64,000 nucleotides of DNA from Odontocerum albicorne (taxonomy: Eukaryota > Arthropoda > Insecta > Trichoptera > Odontoceridae): assembly GCA_949825065.1 (NCBI GenBank), contig OX463856.1, positions 17,134,095 to 17,198,094 on the forward strand, read 5' to 3'. This document shows, piece by piece, positions 1 through 10,806 of the stretch. The notes under the pieces are model-generated. The model searched no databases. It worked only from the letters and a program-made list of their open reading frames with translations, and had not been told where the DNA came from. Every line of letters starts with the position of its first letter. Position 1 is the first letter of the stretch. The position numbers and the translations under genes were made by a program.

Positions 1-421
1 TCATATACTTGTTTTTCCAGATAGTGTTCTTTAAACATCCGGAAATAGCTGAGGCCTTTTGTGATTGTTCAAGCACTTCGCCATAGAGGTCATTATTGCA
101 CATTATGCTAGTACCCAAGTATTTTAATGTTGTTACTTGTTCAATTGGTGTGTCGTTGATCGCCACACTGCATTCAACTTGATCTCTGGCTAGAGTAATG
201 TATTTAGTCTTGCTGATGGAGGTAGACATGTTGTATTTTTTGAAAGCCGTGTGGAATCGATGTAGCATTTGTTGCAGATCCTCCTCTGATTCGGCCATAA
301 TGGTGGCATCGTCAGCATAGCATATGATGTATAGCATATTGTCGCCCATCTTGTATCCCAGGCTTCTATTATAACCTTTAAAAATGTATCCTTTATTAAA
401 ATTCTTCGATTCCGTATTCAT
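1..421 (-). mobile_element. LINE reverse transcriptase fragment (open frame, runs off left edge)
   Basis: On the minus strand one frame is open for about 140 codons, from a Met at 421 to the window edge. It holds the reverse-transcriptase palm motif CYADDATIMAESEEDLQ, then a helical stretch ending in KTKYITLARD, and the downstream motif TLKYLGTSI. This is the order seen in non-LTR retrotransposon polymerases (endonuclease-reverse transcriptase type); the two Asp of YADD bind catalytic metal. The fingers region and the upstream GVRQG..SP motif are missing, because a stop lies just before the Met, so the copy looks 5'-truncated or rearranged. There are no internal stops, unlike every other protein relic here, so this is one of the younger insertions. 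It probably continues left of the window. The family is certain to the level of non-LTR reverse transcriptase; the clade is not assigned. Confidence 0.88.
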
Positions 422-589
422 TACATATCAAAAAGCTAGAAATCCTTAGTAATGAAAATCCGAGGTCGTGTAATCGTGTCTCCGACTTATGCTGCAAGAT
501 ATTTTTGCACAAATTTTTTTACACTTGAATAAAAAAAATATTTAAAAACTTTAATGATAATTATTTAAAAATTTCTTGTGATTAATTTT

Positions 590-1170
590 CATTGTACGAG
601 AAAAAAATTCCTTCGAATTGCGATCGAAGATCGCCAAACACTGCGTTGAAATGTCATGTCGAGTGCGTCTTTTGTTTGGTAGTCAACAATCGCGGCACCG
701 AGCGCGTAGACGGCTTTTTCATATTCAATTTTTCTTTTAGGATATTGTTCATCCGTTCGCTTGAGATGCCCACAGCCTTAGCGATCTTATTCAAATGCAC
801 TCGGTGGTTTTCAATTACGATAACATGGGGTTTTTAATGATTTCATTCAAGATGGATGCAATTGAGCGTTTGGAGCACAATTCATCTTCGGTGATCGTAC
901 AGCCACGTTTAAACTCATTTATCCAGAAATAAACCATATTCAATGCTGATGTAGTGTCCCCGCAAATTATATCCAGCTTGGCTTTGATAAGTTGATCTCT
1001 TCAAATAAGAATGTTTTATAACGGAACGGAATTTGTTTTTTTCCATTGTTGCGGCATATGTCAAATTAATCGATTCAGATGGCTATCAAAACGTTAACTA
1101 CGCGTTGCATCTGGCCAAAATTTTACCAGAGGTCGCTTCAGTAATGATATTTGCCAGTAGTCATGATACT
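590..1170 (-). pseudogene. mariner transposase, N-terminal half, broken
   Basis: Read on the minus strand from a Met at 1046, the start MEKNKFRSVIKHSYLK matches the opening of mariner transposases of the SETMAR type. After a frame change comes TSALNMVYFWINEFKRG, the second helix-turn-helix region. After another change come HLNKIAKAVGIS and KKPSTRSVPRLL, which correspond to the linker leading into the catalytic domain. The catalytic domain (DD34D) is not present downstream of about 590. At least two frameshifts and several stops make it inactive. No terminal inverted repeat was found on either side. Family identity rests on motif order; confidence is high for mariner, low for subfamily. Confidence 0.75.
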
Positions 1171-1924
1171 TTATGAATTGTGGCATCATCTTATTAAAAT
1201 TTAATAACTTAAAAACTATTTTCATATTGTATTTTCATTAAAAACCTAAAAGTCTCATTGTTAAAAAACGTATCATTTATCAAACTAGAAACAAACAAAG
1301 ATTATACCAAGGAGGCTAAGTAAGAAACGAATCAATTAATTTAAAGACATTAACTTTAGCCGCACTTATGTTGGTATAACACCTTTGTTTAAATATAAAA
1401 CTTTCGGATCTAATTCTCGATAAAACTCAATAATAGCTCATCCCTAACCTATATTTTCACACATATTTCTGAATGGTTGGTATCAAATAACTTGTTGACA
1501 ATATGCCCGCCATGTTTAACCGTATAAAAAAAGTATTTAACAATTAAATATAATCTTATTTCACATGTAAAAAATATATACTTTGCATGACAATGTATGA
1601 GAAACGTCCAAAAAAATTGGAGTGTACGAATACAGGTTAAATAACCTAAAGTAAGTAAAACATATCGTTACAGAGAAGTTAGTTTGCTTTGAAATACTTT
1701 ACGGATGGTCACATAAATTGAGTAATTGGTCATTGCAGATGAGCTGGCATGTGTGTTACTTAGTGAAGAAGAATAATATAATGTTGAGAATTTAAATCTG
1801 GTGAGACTATCAATTTTGATGTAACATATGTTAGTGGAATACGGACGTGGAAAGAATAAAAAAAGCCGAATAAATAATGTAGAAATACGTGCACTGAAAT
1901 GAAAATGAATAAAATAATACATAA
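1171..1924. other. AT-rich stretch with no gene
   Basis: No coding signature in either strand. A possible worn copy of the shared LINE/SINE tail (gaatggttggtat followed by atgcccgccatg) lies at about 1467-1515, but it is too degraded to call. Confidence 0.5.
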
Positions 1925-2445
1925 TTAAGTGATTAAGAATGAATTTAAACTTAAGGTTATAAGTTAAATTAAAATGGTTTGAACATGTAGAACAAATCAA
2001 TGCAAAAAAAATTACAAAACTAATATACAGTGCAAATGTGAGCGGAAGGCGGAGTAAGTAAAGACTAACGAATATGTTGTTAGATCAAGTGAATGATACT
2101 TCAAAATTAGAAGTACAGAATGAGATAAATCGTAGAAATTGTATGTCGCTCGATCAGCGACACGCCGGGTGGCGGGGGCGCGCGACGACCGCCCTGAAAA
2201 CTGAACGCGCAGCCCGCCTTCGGGTGGCGCGTCGATCTCCAGTGTTCAGCGTCATCGCTAGCGCCGGCCGCGGCGCCCTGGATCTAGGGGGCTAGCGCGT
2301 TAATCGCCTATAGATCTAGACTTTTAACTTAACACCTTTAGATCTAGAAAAAGCGAAATATATGTGTCGCGATAGGAAAGTCTGGCGCTCTCTCCTCTCT
2401 GAAACGGGGTGATGGTATGTATGTATTGTATTATGTCCTTTTGCA
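1925..2445 (+). mobile_element. LINE family L-A, 3' end, interrupted by GC-rich DNA
   Basis: The translation contains LKWFEHVEQINAKKITK (about 1968), LDQVND and INRRNCM (to about 2150), then after a gap CRDRKVWRSLLSETG (about 2360) and the codons for WYVCI next to a run of tatgtatgta (2416-2430). This string of motifs (WFGHVERM, RPRRTYLDQ, RACM, VCKDRKLWRSVLSAYP, MYVCMY) is the C-terminal tail plus 3' end of one LINE family, called L-A here, which recurs about ten times in the window. The copy has stops and is split by the GC-rich segment 2156-2330. Confidence 0.72.
2156..2330. repeat. GC-rich insert within the L-A LINE
   Basis: About 130 bp of CpG-rich DNA (2156-2290), followed by a segment with repeated tagatctaga motifs, sits exactly where the LINE frame is interrupted. 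Its composition contrasts sharply with the AT-rich surroundings. An open frame crosses it by chance of composition. I do not recognise the sequence. Confidence 0.5.
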
Positions 2446-3043
2446 TCAAGGTTATTAATGATTTATTCATTGTTTTGTGTACATGCTATCGCGTGGGGGG
2501 CCTAATTATTTACACAATTTCTTCACATCAGCCAAACTAAAACTTAAAGATTTATGTTGGATATCTTAAATTGTTTTCATCAATGACAGATATTACAAAA
2601 AAAGGCATTATTCGGAATTCATGAAACAAAAACTCGTAAAAATAATGGTAAAACTCAAATATTAGAAAAGGCAAGTAAGGATTAAATAATGTTCTGAGTA
2701 ACGCAAAATTGTTCGATTCTGTGTTGAACGTAAACAAGTATGGTGCCCGTGTGATATGCTCATGGAAGTTTGTTCCAGTGCCCCCGATTTAACCACAATT
2801 TATGTCTAAAATATAGTGTGATGTGTTGGTACGGCCTCTTGTCACCCGATCGAAGAGTGGAATTTTTCGCTATAAAGGAAAATTGGAATTGTCAAGCATG
2901 CAAAATAATATTCACAAGACGGGAAAGTTCAAAACTTCTTTTTTCATGTTTATTTAAATATATTAACATTACTTATATAAATTCCTAAGGTATACATAAA
3001 ATATTAGCTAGACTTCCAAGATGTTTCCAAAATGCCATATCAT
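2446..3043. other. AT-rich stretch with no gene
   Basis: Short open frames at 2552-2737 (minus) and 2770-2988 (plus) have no recognisable motifs and AT-driven composition. Nothing else supported. Confidence 0.5.
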
Positions 3044-3127
3044 GACCTAGGTGGTAAAACACCTGTTTTCACGAACTGGAACAACTCGTGTCCAGCTCGT
3101 GAAAACAGGTGTTTTACCATCACGGTC
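3044..3127. repeat. Near-perfect inverted repeat (hairpin)
   Basis: A 29-bp arm (3052-3080) is repeated in inverse at 3091-3119 with a single mismatch and a 10-bp loop. Weaker symmetry extends to TGACC at 3044 and GGTCA at 3127. It could be a very small foldback element or a structured non-coding site. No TSD is obvious. Confidence 0.85.
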
Positions 3128-4057
3128 ACATAATACGTTGCGCAGATTTTTTTAAAAAACGTTTTTCTGAGCGGCTAGAAGAGATTTTGATAATGTTTTA
3201 CTGCAAACAATGCAAGTGTATTCACAAAGTTCATCTGTTGAAAATATACGATCTCTCAATATAGGAATAAAAAATTTTATAGAAGAATCAAAACTGTCAT
3301 TATTTATTTATTTATTTTCGTATTAAAGGGCATCATTGTGAACAATCCTAACAAAGAAAAAATAAGTAAAAAATTCGCAGAACCTCTTGGTTATCTTTCA
3401 TGTCAAACATAAAACAAATATTATCAAAGTTGTCTGACTTATTAATTTTTCAGATATTCGTAAAGGTTTATTTAATGTCAAATAATAATTTTATGAATAT
3501 AGGTAGCGATTTCTTTTGTGCTGGCTTGTTCACAAAATGTTATTTCTATTTTTTATGGAATCTTTTCTTCCAAATCTTATATTATATTGATTGCTATTTA
3601 AATTTCAAAAAATGTCAATTATCATAGGCTGAATCACAAATAAGCTCTAACATATGTGAAGACTAACATACGAGTATATGCGAAATCTCATTAAAATAAA
3701 ACTACCAGATCTTGTTGTTTATCAATTTTGGGTATATTTTGGAGTTATGAGATTTTTCATACGAGTATATCAGGATATGCGACCAAGATAACAATTGTAT
3801 TTCTTATTTTGAAAAGTAAAAATTTAATTGCTAGTTGTTATTTTTCCCAACCGCTTTTGAAATATTACAATCAGCACACGTAAAAATCTTTCTTTAAATT
3901 TTGAGGTAATCAGAAAACCGAAGAATAGTGGATTATTTTATGAAAATACAATATCTATATTATTTATGAAAATAAGAAAAAAGACAGGTCCATGATTTAA
4001 TTCATAGGGAGCTCCTGAGTTACAGGTGAAAGATTTTTTGTTTAATTTTTTTTTTAA
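3128..4057. other. AT-rich stretch with no gene
   Basis: Only simple AT-rich sequence, including a short ttta run near 3300. The small open frame 3400-3627 is hydrophobic by composition and has no family signature. Confidence 0.5.
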
Positions 4058-4250
4058 GACGACCTCCGTGGCCTGGTGGTAAGACACTTGTCTGCCGATC
4101 CGGAGGTTGCGGGTTCGATCCCCGCTGGAACCCAGATTTTTTTTAAACAGAAATTCCAGTCTGGTTAACACTTAGGGATTATAAAAACAGCTTTCTGGTT
4201 GGTTGGAAGAGATTGCCACATGGCAATAAACTCGCCAGGTTAAAAAAAAA
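4058..4250 (+). mobile_element. SINE S1, best full-length copy
   Basis: A tRNA-like head carries an A box (TGGCCTGGTGG, 4069-4079) and a B box (GGTTCGATCCC, 4112-4122), the internal RNA polymerase III promoter. It is followed by a body and a tail (ctggttggttggaagagatt, 4195-4214; then gattgcc..ggcaataa, able to form a hairpin), ending in an A run at 4242-4250. The head does not close a proper acceptor stem and runs on into the body, so it is a SINE rather than a tRNA gene. The tail matches 19 of 20 bases of the LINE L-B 3' end at 28291-28310 (minus strand), which suggests the SINE is copied by that LINE's enzyme. Confidence 0.88.
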
Positions 4251-4896
4251 GATATTTTTTTTCCTTTGGTATTTCTTCATCTTTTGAAAAAGTATAAAAT
4301 ATAAAATTAGGGATACCTAAAGAACTTCACCAAAGTCATTGGTAAATAAGTTACGTATCCTATCTGGCCTGATTGGTTTGCTATTTTTGATCAACCTTAT
4401 TTTGTTTGAGTATATCAAGTGTGACAATATCGACTACGTTCCTTTAGTATAAAAGTAAAAAGTAACTAACGCATGAAAAAGGGATCAAAGAGCCAGTTGT
4501 GTTTCCAATTTATTATCAAGTACACATGTTTCTAAACGACTATTTTCTCCAACCAATTAGATAAGAGTTACGAAGAACCATGTCGAATGCAGGATGACAG
4601 GTGACAACGTTTTTTCCAAAAATAAAGTGTTAACTTTAATAAACTTAAAGCAATAAAAAACAAATAAAAAATACTACAACGTGACACTGTTATTAAAGAA
4701 AGCTAAGTTAAATTTGTACGAAGTTTGGTCAAATTGGTTTTCACACTCCTACTAGAACTACAGGATACCTTTTATACCATAATTCTAATGTGTCAATAGC
4801 AATTCACTTTTGACAGTTGCTCGTTATAATTAATATTTTTAATAATGCAACAATTGGGTTACTTTATGTCTGTTTTGATAAAATTAATTTTTTAGT
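4251..4896. other. AT-rich stretch with no gene
   Basis: Nothing recognised on either strand. Confidence 0.5.
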
Positions 4897-5095
4897 AAGA
4901 TGTTGTTGAATAACAGAAGAGTCCTTCTCTAGCGTTTCTTCAATCTAAGATTTTAGGAAAGAACTAGGAAACAAGTTATTATATTTTAACCTAAGTTTCT
5001 TACATTATTTGTCCTATAATATCCCCTTAAAAGAAATTTTAACTTAAACATTTATATTTGAAATCTTGTATTGTTATTTGAATTAAATAATCAAT
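4897..5095 (+). repeat. Dispersed repeat R-F, copy 1
   Basis: About 190 bp, starting gatgttgttgaa and containing gtccttctct and tcaatctaag, aligns with indels to 31155-31345 in the same orientation. The family is unrecognised; neither copy codes. Confidence 0.65.
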
Positions 5096-5932
5096 TTTCG
5101 TCTCGTACTTTACTTAAATATATTTAAGCGTCGTATTTTGAAAGTCATATGTATACTTAATTATAATTTTCTTGGAAAATATTGATACGTTAGTTGTCTT
5201 TGGTCAATTTTCATGTTTTTGTGTTATTAAAAGGACAATTAAGTGACGTTTTTCTATAAAAATAAGGAAAAAATACAAAGTTTAGTTTTTATATTTAACA
5301 TTAAGGTATGTTATAACCATGAATTTGAGCCTATCTCACCTCTGACACAGATTTTTTTCCTATTTATTTAAAACCTTAAAGAAGACTCAGCATGGTACAT
5401 GACATCACGAGGAAGTAAAACAAACTTTTGATCTTTCAAATATTTTTTAATTTATCTTCCCACCTATAAAAATTAGGATCTCGTGGAGTATAAAGTTTGC
5501 GTTTACACTAACGTATATTCTACACTCACTTAACTAATATTTCCTTCACTTTATTGATATTTTTTTTACAAGTTGTGCGATGTAGGGGAAACAAAATATT
5601 GTATTTCGATAGTAAACAGTGAGCGATCTTATTCGTAAGGTAGAAAGAAAACAGGAAGAAGGAAAAGCTTTTTCCGGGCATACGTCAGAGGAGAATCTGA
5701 TGGTTTTCCGCCCCTTTTCTAAGGGTAGGGAACAAACATATTTATAAGTTTATGAGACTTTTTTTCCAGAATTTTTATTTTGTGCTATGCACGTTGAATA
5801 TGAGTATTAATTTGAACTTAAAAAACATTCACATTCAAGACAATTATTATCTGATACATTGCTCGGTTTATAAATTCATTCGGACAGTAGTTCTCAACAT
5901 TGCCACAGGACATGCATTGCCAAAAACCTGAA
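5096..5932. other. AT-rich stretch with no gene
   Basis: Nothing supported. A slightly purine-rich, less AT-rich patch lies at 5580-5740. Confidence 0.5.
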
Positions 5933-6263
5933 ACTTTTAAAACCACTAGAATAACCATGAAACTCGTTGTTCGTCACTTTTGTTAATTAGATGATTTTCG
6001 TTGGAAACCAAAATTAAAAAAAATCCTGTATGATTCTCACGTCAGGCATTTAAATAATGTTTCTGGTTGGTTAGAACATATTGCAGTAAACCTGCTATGT
6101 TTTACTATACACAACGAAAGCTCAATACAATATAATATCTGCATTCTTAGTGTGTAAATTTTAAAGAGCATGACTGGGGACAAAAATGTTTTCAGTCATA
6201 CTCATCGAGCCTTCTTGTTAAAAAACCACTGGAGTAATCACGAAACTCACCGTTCGTCGCTGT
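5933..6263 (+). repeat. Spaced direct repeat plus SINE/LINE tail remnant
   Basis: A segment of about 45 bp at 5936-5981 (taaaaccactagaataacc, then gaaactc and gttcgtc) is repeated at 6219-6264 with scattered changes. Between them, at 6058-6102, is a remnant of the S1/L-B tail (ctggttggttagaa). Confidence 0.5.
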
Positions 6264-6317
6264 ACACGCTGGTAATATTACCGCACACTTTAAGTGCGTA
6301 CCCTTTTTATTGTTTTG

Positions 6318-6392
6318 GGTACTATCGGGAATCAAACCTGACATCCCCAGGTAAAAGGTAACCGTTTCACCATCTAAGGAGATGGAGATTAC
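6318..6392 (-). mobile_element. tRNA-like SINE head remnant
   Basis: The minus strand reads a head with a B-box-like AGGTTTGATTCCCG (about 6328-6341) after a central stem region. No full tRNA cloverleaf closes, and no L-B-type tail follows. It is probably a diverged tRNA-derived SINE. Confidence 0.5.
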
Positions 6393-6439
6393 TAGAATGA
6401 GTGAGGCTGACCACAGCTTAAGTGAAAAGGGACAAAGTT

Positions 6440-7330
6440 GTTAATCCAGCTACGGAAGGGGTTAGACATACATATATACGTACCATCATGGCAATTCCCT
6501 GCTGGGATAGACAGAAAGGATCTACATCCATCTACCTTATCTTATACAAGTATATCCTATCATTTCTCATACTTCTTATATTTCCTTCATTTAAAATATA
6601 ACTTTCTTGATCCAATCGTACTTTCATTGGTCCGCTTCTACCATGCCTTCTTCTCACATTTGCATTGTTTATTTGTTTTGTTAGTTCATTAATTTGTTTG
6701 ACGTGCTGAAACAATCTTTGTGTTTTTTATTCATCCTTATTAACACATTAATATATTTTAAATTCACATTCGTCACTTCATTCCGCATTCAGTCATACAT
6801 TATCCTTCCATATATTATTCTAAGTGCACGCATTTCAACAGTATTCGGTTTTTCCATGTCCACGTTACACTCCCATGCATCAAAATTGATACTAAAATGT
6901 TCATGTAGAGTGTCATCTCAGCAGATTTTGATAGTTTTTGTTCGAATATACTATACACATATATATTTTAGTGCCCTATTAATTTTCCTTCCTTTCGCTA
7001 CACGCTATTCAATATCCCCCATAACTCATCTATCATCTCATAAAATATCATCTTATTAACAGACACATAATTCTTCAACTTGCTGTACTATTTTATTGCA
7101 CACCTATACATTTACTTTACTTTTTCTTTTACACCACTTTGACTTCGGATTTCACAACTTTTGTTCTTAGATATTTCTCTTTACATCTCTTATACAGTTG
7201 ACTGATCAAGCTATGTAATGCGTCCTTACTCTTTGCTCATAACACCATGTCATTAGCATACAGCAATCCACTTACATTCCCATTCTACATCTGAGTACAA
7301 CCCTGAAAGGAGTATCTGAATGAAAGGAGC
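6440..7330 (-). mobile_element. LINE family L-A, reverse transcriptase end and C terminus, broken
   Basis: On the minus strand the pieces occur in the expected order from 7330 down to about 6440. First comes a palm remnant, NGNVSGLLYANDMVL (YAND for YADD). It is followed by NFDAWECNVDMEKPNTVEM, the WFGHVERM-like MFQHVKQINELTKQI, GPMKVRLDQ, and a last segment ending in LSIPAGN next to the tail that codes YICV. Frames shift several times and stops are common. It is the second-longest copy of family L-A in the window. Confidence 0.75.
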
Positions 7331-7449
7331 GCTATGATCCACTTTATTAAGAAATCTTTGTAACTTTATATGATATACGATTAGGTCACATGGAAATTTC
7401 CTAAGGCACGGAGATCGATAGCAAATAATTCATGTTTACTTTTAAAAAA

Positions 7450-7825
7450 TACTACATTTTTTGCCTGACTAGTCCACCTACAGTATTAGCTGGGAGGACC
7501 AAGGTCTGAGTGAATGTGATGGAATACAAGTAGCCTGAACGAGTGGATTAGTTCTTGCTAAATAATTAGTTGTAAGAATTTTTATCGAGTTACAAGTAGT
7601 ATTTAGGTGTTAAGTATTTCTAAGAATTCATATATTAGGATTATAAAAAAATAAAAGATACGTGTAGGAAAATAAGATTAAGTGAGTTCATAAATTACAA
7701 TATATAAATAAGATTAGTTTAGTAATTAATTTGTATATAACATATGTTAGGTACCATATATCCTTGACAAATATTTATACCATATATTAATTTGTTTAAT
7801 AAAATAAAACAACATGTTTTACTTA
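7450..7825 (+). mobile_element. LINE family L-C, 3' end, copy 1
   Basis: The sequence from gactagtccacctacagtat to the A-rich end near 7815 is closely repeated in reverse orientation at 57485-57835, and more distantly at 47690-47945. One frame reads SECDGIQVA-like residues before a stop, which resembles the C terminus of insect non-LTR polymerases, followed by an AT-rich 3' UTR. Truncated 3' fragments in both orientations are typical of LINE insertion. Confidence 0.65.
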
Positions 7826-8800
7826 AATCCGACAATGAAGTAACATTCATATTCTGTCGTTCATTATTTTTGCGTGTTTAGTAATCTCAATTCTCCTTCA
7901 TGTTTTCGCTTCTTATTTGTGAAGCGAAGGGTTCAGGTGCTTGATGGAACCTGGGTGGGCCTGCCTGGCAGCATTTTATTTAAGTATGCAAGTGTACTCC
8001 ATCAAATTGGTTGCCACTCTGGTCAACATTTGTGCTGGCGCGTTTGCTTGTTAATGAGAGAGAATGGGGGTTAAACCCACACAGCTCAAATAACGTGACC
8101 AAATACTCCATACAAACATCACACACAGGTGACCTGACAATAGTAACGTAACTTTCTGAAGTAACTGACACAGCCAACTCACAAAAAATGAAAATACTCA
8201 TTGCTCCAAATTAATCAAAGACCACAGTTCTCCACTTTACAAGTTTTGTTGAATTCATGACACAGAAAATGTTATTCTATATTTTGCTACGTTTTAAGTA
8301 ATTTAAATGGTTTTTACCTTTTGTTCCACTTTTAACAACTTCTTTCTCTACATTTGGTCTTCATATCATACGCAGTATGATTTCTGCAACCGGGTCTCAG
8401 CATTGGGTGTCAAGTTATTTCAGTATCGCATTATTTTACTGATGTCGAAGAGCTTAAGTAATCGAATCAAGTTTTTGTAAATTTAACTCCCTGTTGTAAT
8501 TTATTGTCGAACTTACAGCTCTGCTAGGTGAGTTTGTCCAGTGCTTTTAACGTACGAGTATATAGGTATAAACCTTTTAGCCTCGTCGACATCCATTTAC
8601 CTCGTTATTTAGTTCCAGTTTCTCATATTTCTTACATTTCGTTAGGTTAAATTTATTTCTACAACCTCCTTCATTTATTTACTTAATCTACCTCCCTCGC
8701 TCCCCATTAATTTTAAACATATACACAGTAATCTCCCCTCCCCTTATCAACATGGGATACGTTCCAAGAGCCCCGGCGTTAAACCGGGGATGGTATCAAA
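7826..8800. other. Stretch with no gene recognised
   Basis: A less AT-rich patch at 7915-8200 opens frames on both strands (66 and 73 codons) without known motifs. Positions 8590-8750 are pyrimidine-rich on the plus strand. Nothing further can be supported. Confidence 0.45.
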
Positions 8801-8807
8801 CCTCATA

Positions 8808-8850
8808 CAGTAGACTCTCGATTATTCGGGGTGATAGGGATAACATTAAT
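8808..8850 (+). mobile_element. pogo/Tigger-like terminal inverted repeat
   Basis: After a TA, the sequence CAGTAGACTCTCGATTATTC (8808-8827) and the following gggg resemble the terminal repeat of pogo/Tigger DNA transposons. No matching inverted end or transposase was found in the window, so only one end is left, or it is a MITE fragment. Confidence 0.5.
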
Positions 8851-9142
8851 TGGAAAAAAACTCTCACATCAACGATTTCACCAACAACCCTTTTTATTTT
8901 TTTTTGTTATTATTTAAAATAAATGTTCAATAGCATGAAAAATCTTTTACGTTTAGACATGTTCACTAAGTTTTTTTTAAATATATTGTTAAAATAGCGG
9001 CGTGTAAAATATAACATATGAGAACACAAACTAATGAGAAATTGTCACCACGACTCGAAAACTTGCAGTAAAATATTCGCAGAAAAACTTTCGCCACGAC
9101 TCGGAAAGTCTAGAATAAAATACATATTTAACACAGCTACGG

Positions 9143-9367
9143 TACCCGGCGGTAAGTAATACACATCGGGCTTGAGAAAGAGACTGTCGGACATAATCGG
9201 CTAATTTCGGGTTTGTAGAGCGTCGTCTTTGTCATTCATACACGTGTTCCGTCGCGAGACTGTTAGCGCATCGTGCGACGGAGACGACGCTCTACAAAGC
9301 CGAAGTTAGCCGACTATGGCCGAGAGTCTCTTTCTTATGCCCGATGTGTATTACTTACCGCCGGGTA
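9143..9367. mobile_element. Palindromic MITE (family B), complete
   Basis: The first about 90 bp (from tacccggcggtaagtaatac) returns in inverse at the right end (ending accgccgggta, 9367), with a few mismatches over the arms. The middle holds cgtcgcgagactgttagcgc. The element is more GC-rich than its surroundings. A half copy of the right arm is at 54741-54828. It carries no coding frame, so it would be mobilised by an autonomous relative not seen here. Confidence 0.85.
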
Positions 9368-9540
9368 TTGTACGTGTATGTGACAAGAAAATACAAAATC
9401 GAATTTATAAAATACGAGTACGTGTAAACGATTAAAAATTATCAACACATTATGAATCAATTTCACCAGTTTATTTTCTTTTACACATATTTAATTTACA
9501 TGTTTCGTTTTGTAGTACGTACAATGTAGTCAAATTAGTT

Positions 9541-9995
9541 TTTTTTATTTTCTATTTAATTTACACATGACAAGAAATCTATAAAATACAGTTAAGGAAA
9601 AAAACAACAGGTTATTTAATTTAGACACACGATTTTACTGGATCTCGGTTTATTGCCTTTCATTTGTAGTACCCCCAATAAACTAGGTTTTTACCTGTAT
9701 CCCACTGAAAACATATAGCATGAAAAAAAATCGATAATTCTTTCCGGTTTTTGTTTAAATAAAAACCCGTTGCATATTCTCATCAACCTGACAAACAGTG
9801 ACACTCAATTACATATTATGCATATATCACGTGAATCAAACCCCTCACACTTCATCACTCCAGACATACCAAAACGTTCATCCCACAATATATCGCACAT
9901 AATCATAAAAAAAATAACACACTCTTGCTACAAGTCACTCCTCTTGCGAGCCCAAGTATTCAAACTCCTGTCACAAAAACAACCCCACTCCGATC
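9541..9995 (-). mobile_element. Repeat family R-E, copy 1 (probable LINE 3' end)
   Basis: Segments acatgacaagaaat, ggatct..gtttattgcctttcat and cctgtatcccactga recur in the same order at 10807-11445 and 39725-40345. Read on the minus strand, the family ends in an AT-rich tail of taaataaat type, as a LINE 3' UTR would. No protein can be read from it. Confidence 0.6.
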
Positions 9996-10029
9996 GAAAT
10001 GAAAAATATTTTTTATATTTTGAATTTTA

Positions 10030-10720
10030 TAAGGTTGTTCCGAAAATAATATCCGATTTCAATTTTATTAAATATCACTTTGAACAATTTTTGCTAGGAA
10101 CTATTTGTTAATTTTTGTTTTTTGTTTATTAGTTAGAAATCGGTTTTATGTATTTAACATATTAAGACAAGCATTCAATTTGCATAACTTAATTTTTCAG
10201 AATAAGACAGCATGAAGATGAATTGTCTGTATTTTTTTTTTGCATGAATTTAAACTTGAGCATTATGCATTTCAAACAACACGCAATATTGACTACACAT
10301 GATATAAACACTACTGAACGAACAGTGCGGCGTTGGTTTGGAAAGTTTCGGAAAGGAGACGTAGGTCGTAAATAGGAAGACGGTCGAGGACGTTCTCTGT
10401 TGTTAACGACAAATTGGAAACTTTATTGGAAGAAAAACGGCACGGGATTAATGGCACAAGAATTGGATGATAGTGCTGCTGAAATTTCTTCACCTACTAT
10501 TCTCACACGATCTATCGTCAACCAATTTTCACGTTTTCTAGCACCTCGATAACTATTTACGACAGCAAAAATCCAATTAACGAGAAACACCAGAAAATGT
10601 CTTTAAAGAATTCTTGGATTGGGTTTAATTCTACAGGCTTGTAGTTTATAAGCAAAAATGCATCGAGTCACATGGTGGTTACTTTGATTACTAAAGTTTA
10701 TTAAGTCTAAAGTTATGTTT
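10030..10720 (+). pseudogene. mariner transposase relic with internal deletion
   Basis: A terminal-repeat-like start, aggttgttccgaaaataata (10032-10051), is followed at about 10300 by ERTVRRWFGKFRKGDVGRK, the second helix-turn-helix of mariner transposases, with GRGRSLLL after it. Near 10620-10690 the translation reads KQKCIESHGGYFDY, the typical mariner C terminus. The whole catalytic domain between is missing, and stops and frame changes interrupt the rest. Family assignment is firm; no right terminal repeat was identified. Confidence 0.72.
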
Positions 10721-10806
10721 GAGTTTGATGGTTCGGCTATTATGTTTCGAAGTGTTATTAAAAAACGTGAATTGTTAAGTAGCCCGGTCAAGACGACCCC
10801 AAGTTA

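Noticed and set aside
2074..2295. Arg-rich frame across the GC-rich insert as a protein
   Set aside because: The first part is the LINE L-A frame and the rest is translation of CpG-rich DNA with no motif.
4058..4135. Possible tRNA gene at the head of the best S1 copy
   Set aside because: It is continuous with the SINE body and tail and lacks a closed acceptor stem.
6694..7059. 121-codon plus-strand frame as a membrane protein
   Set aside because: It is the antisense of the LINE L-A relic, whose minus-strand motifs are clear; hydrophobicity follows from T-rich codons.
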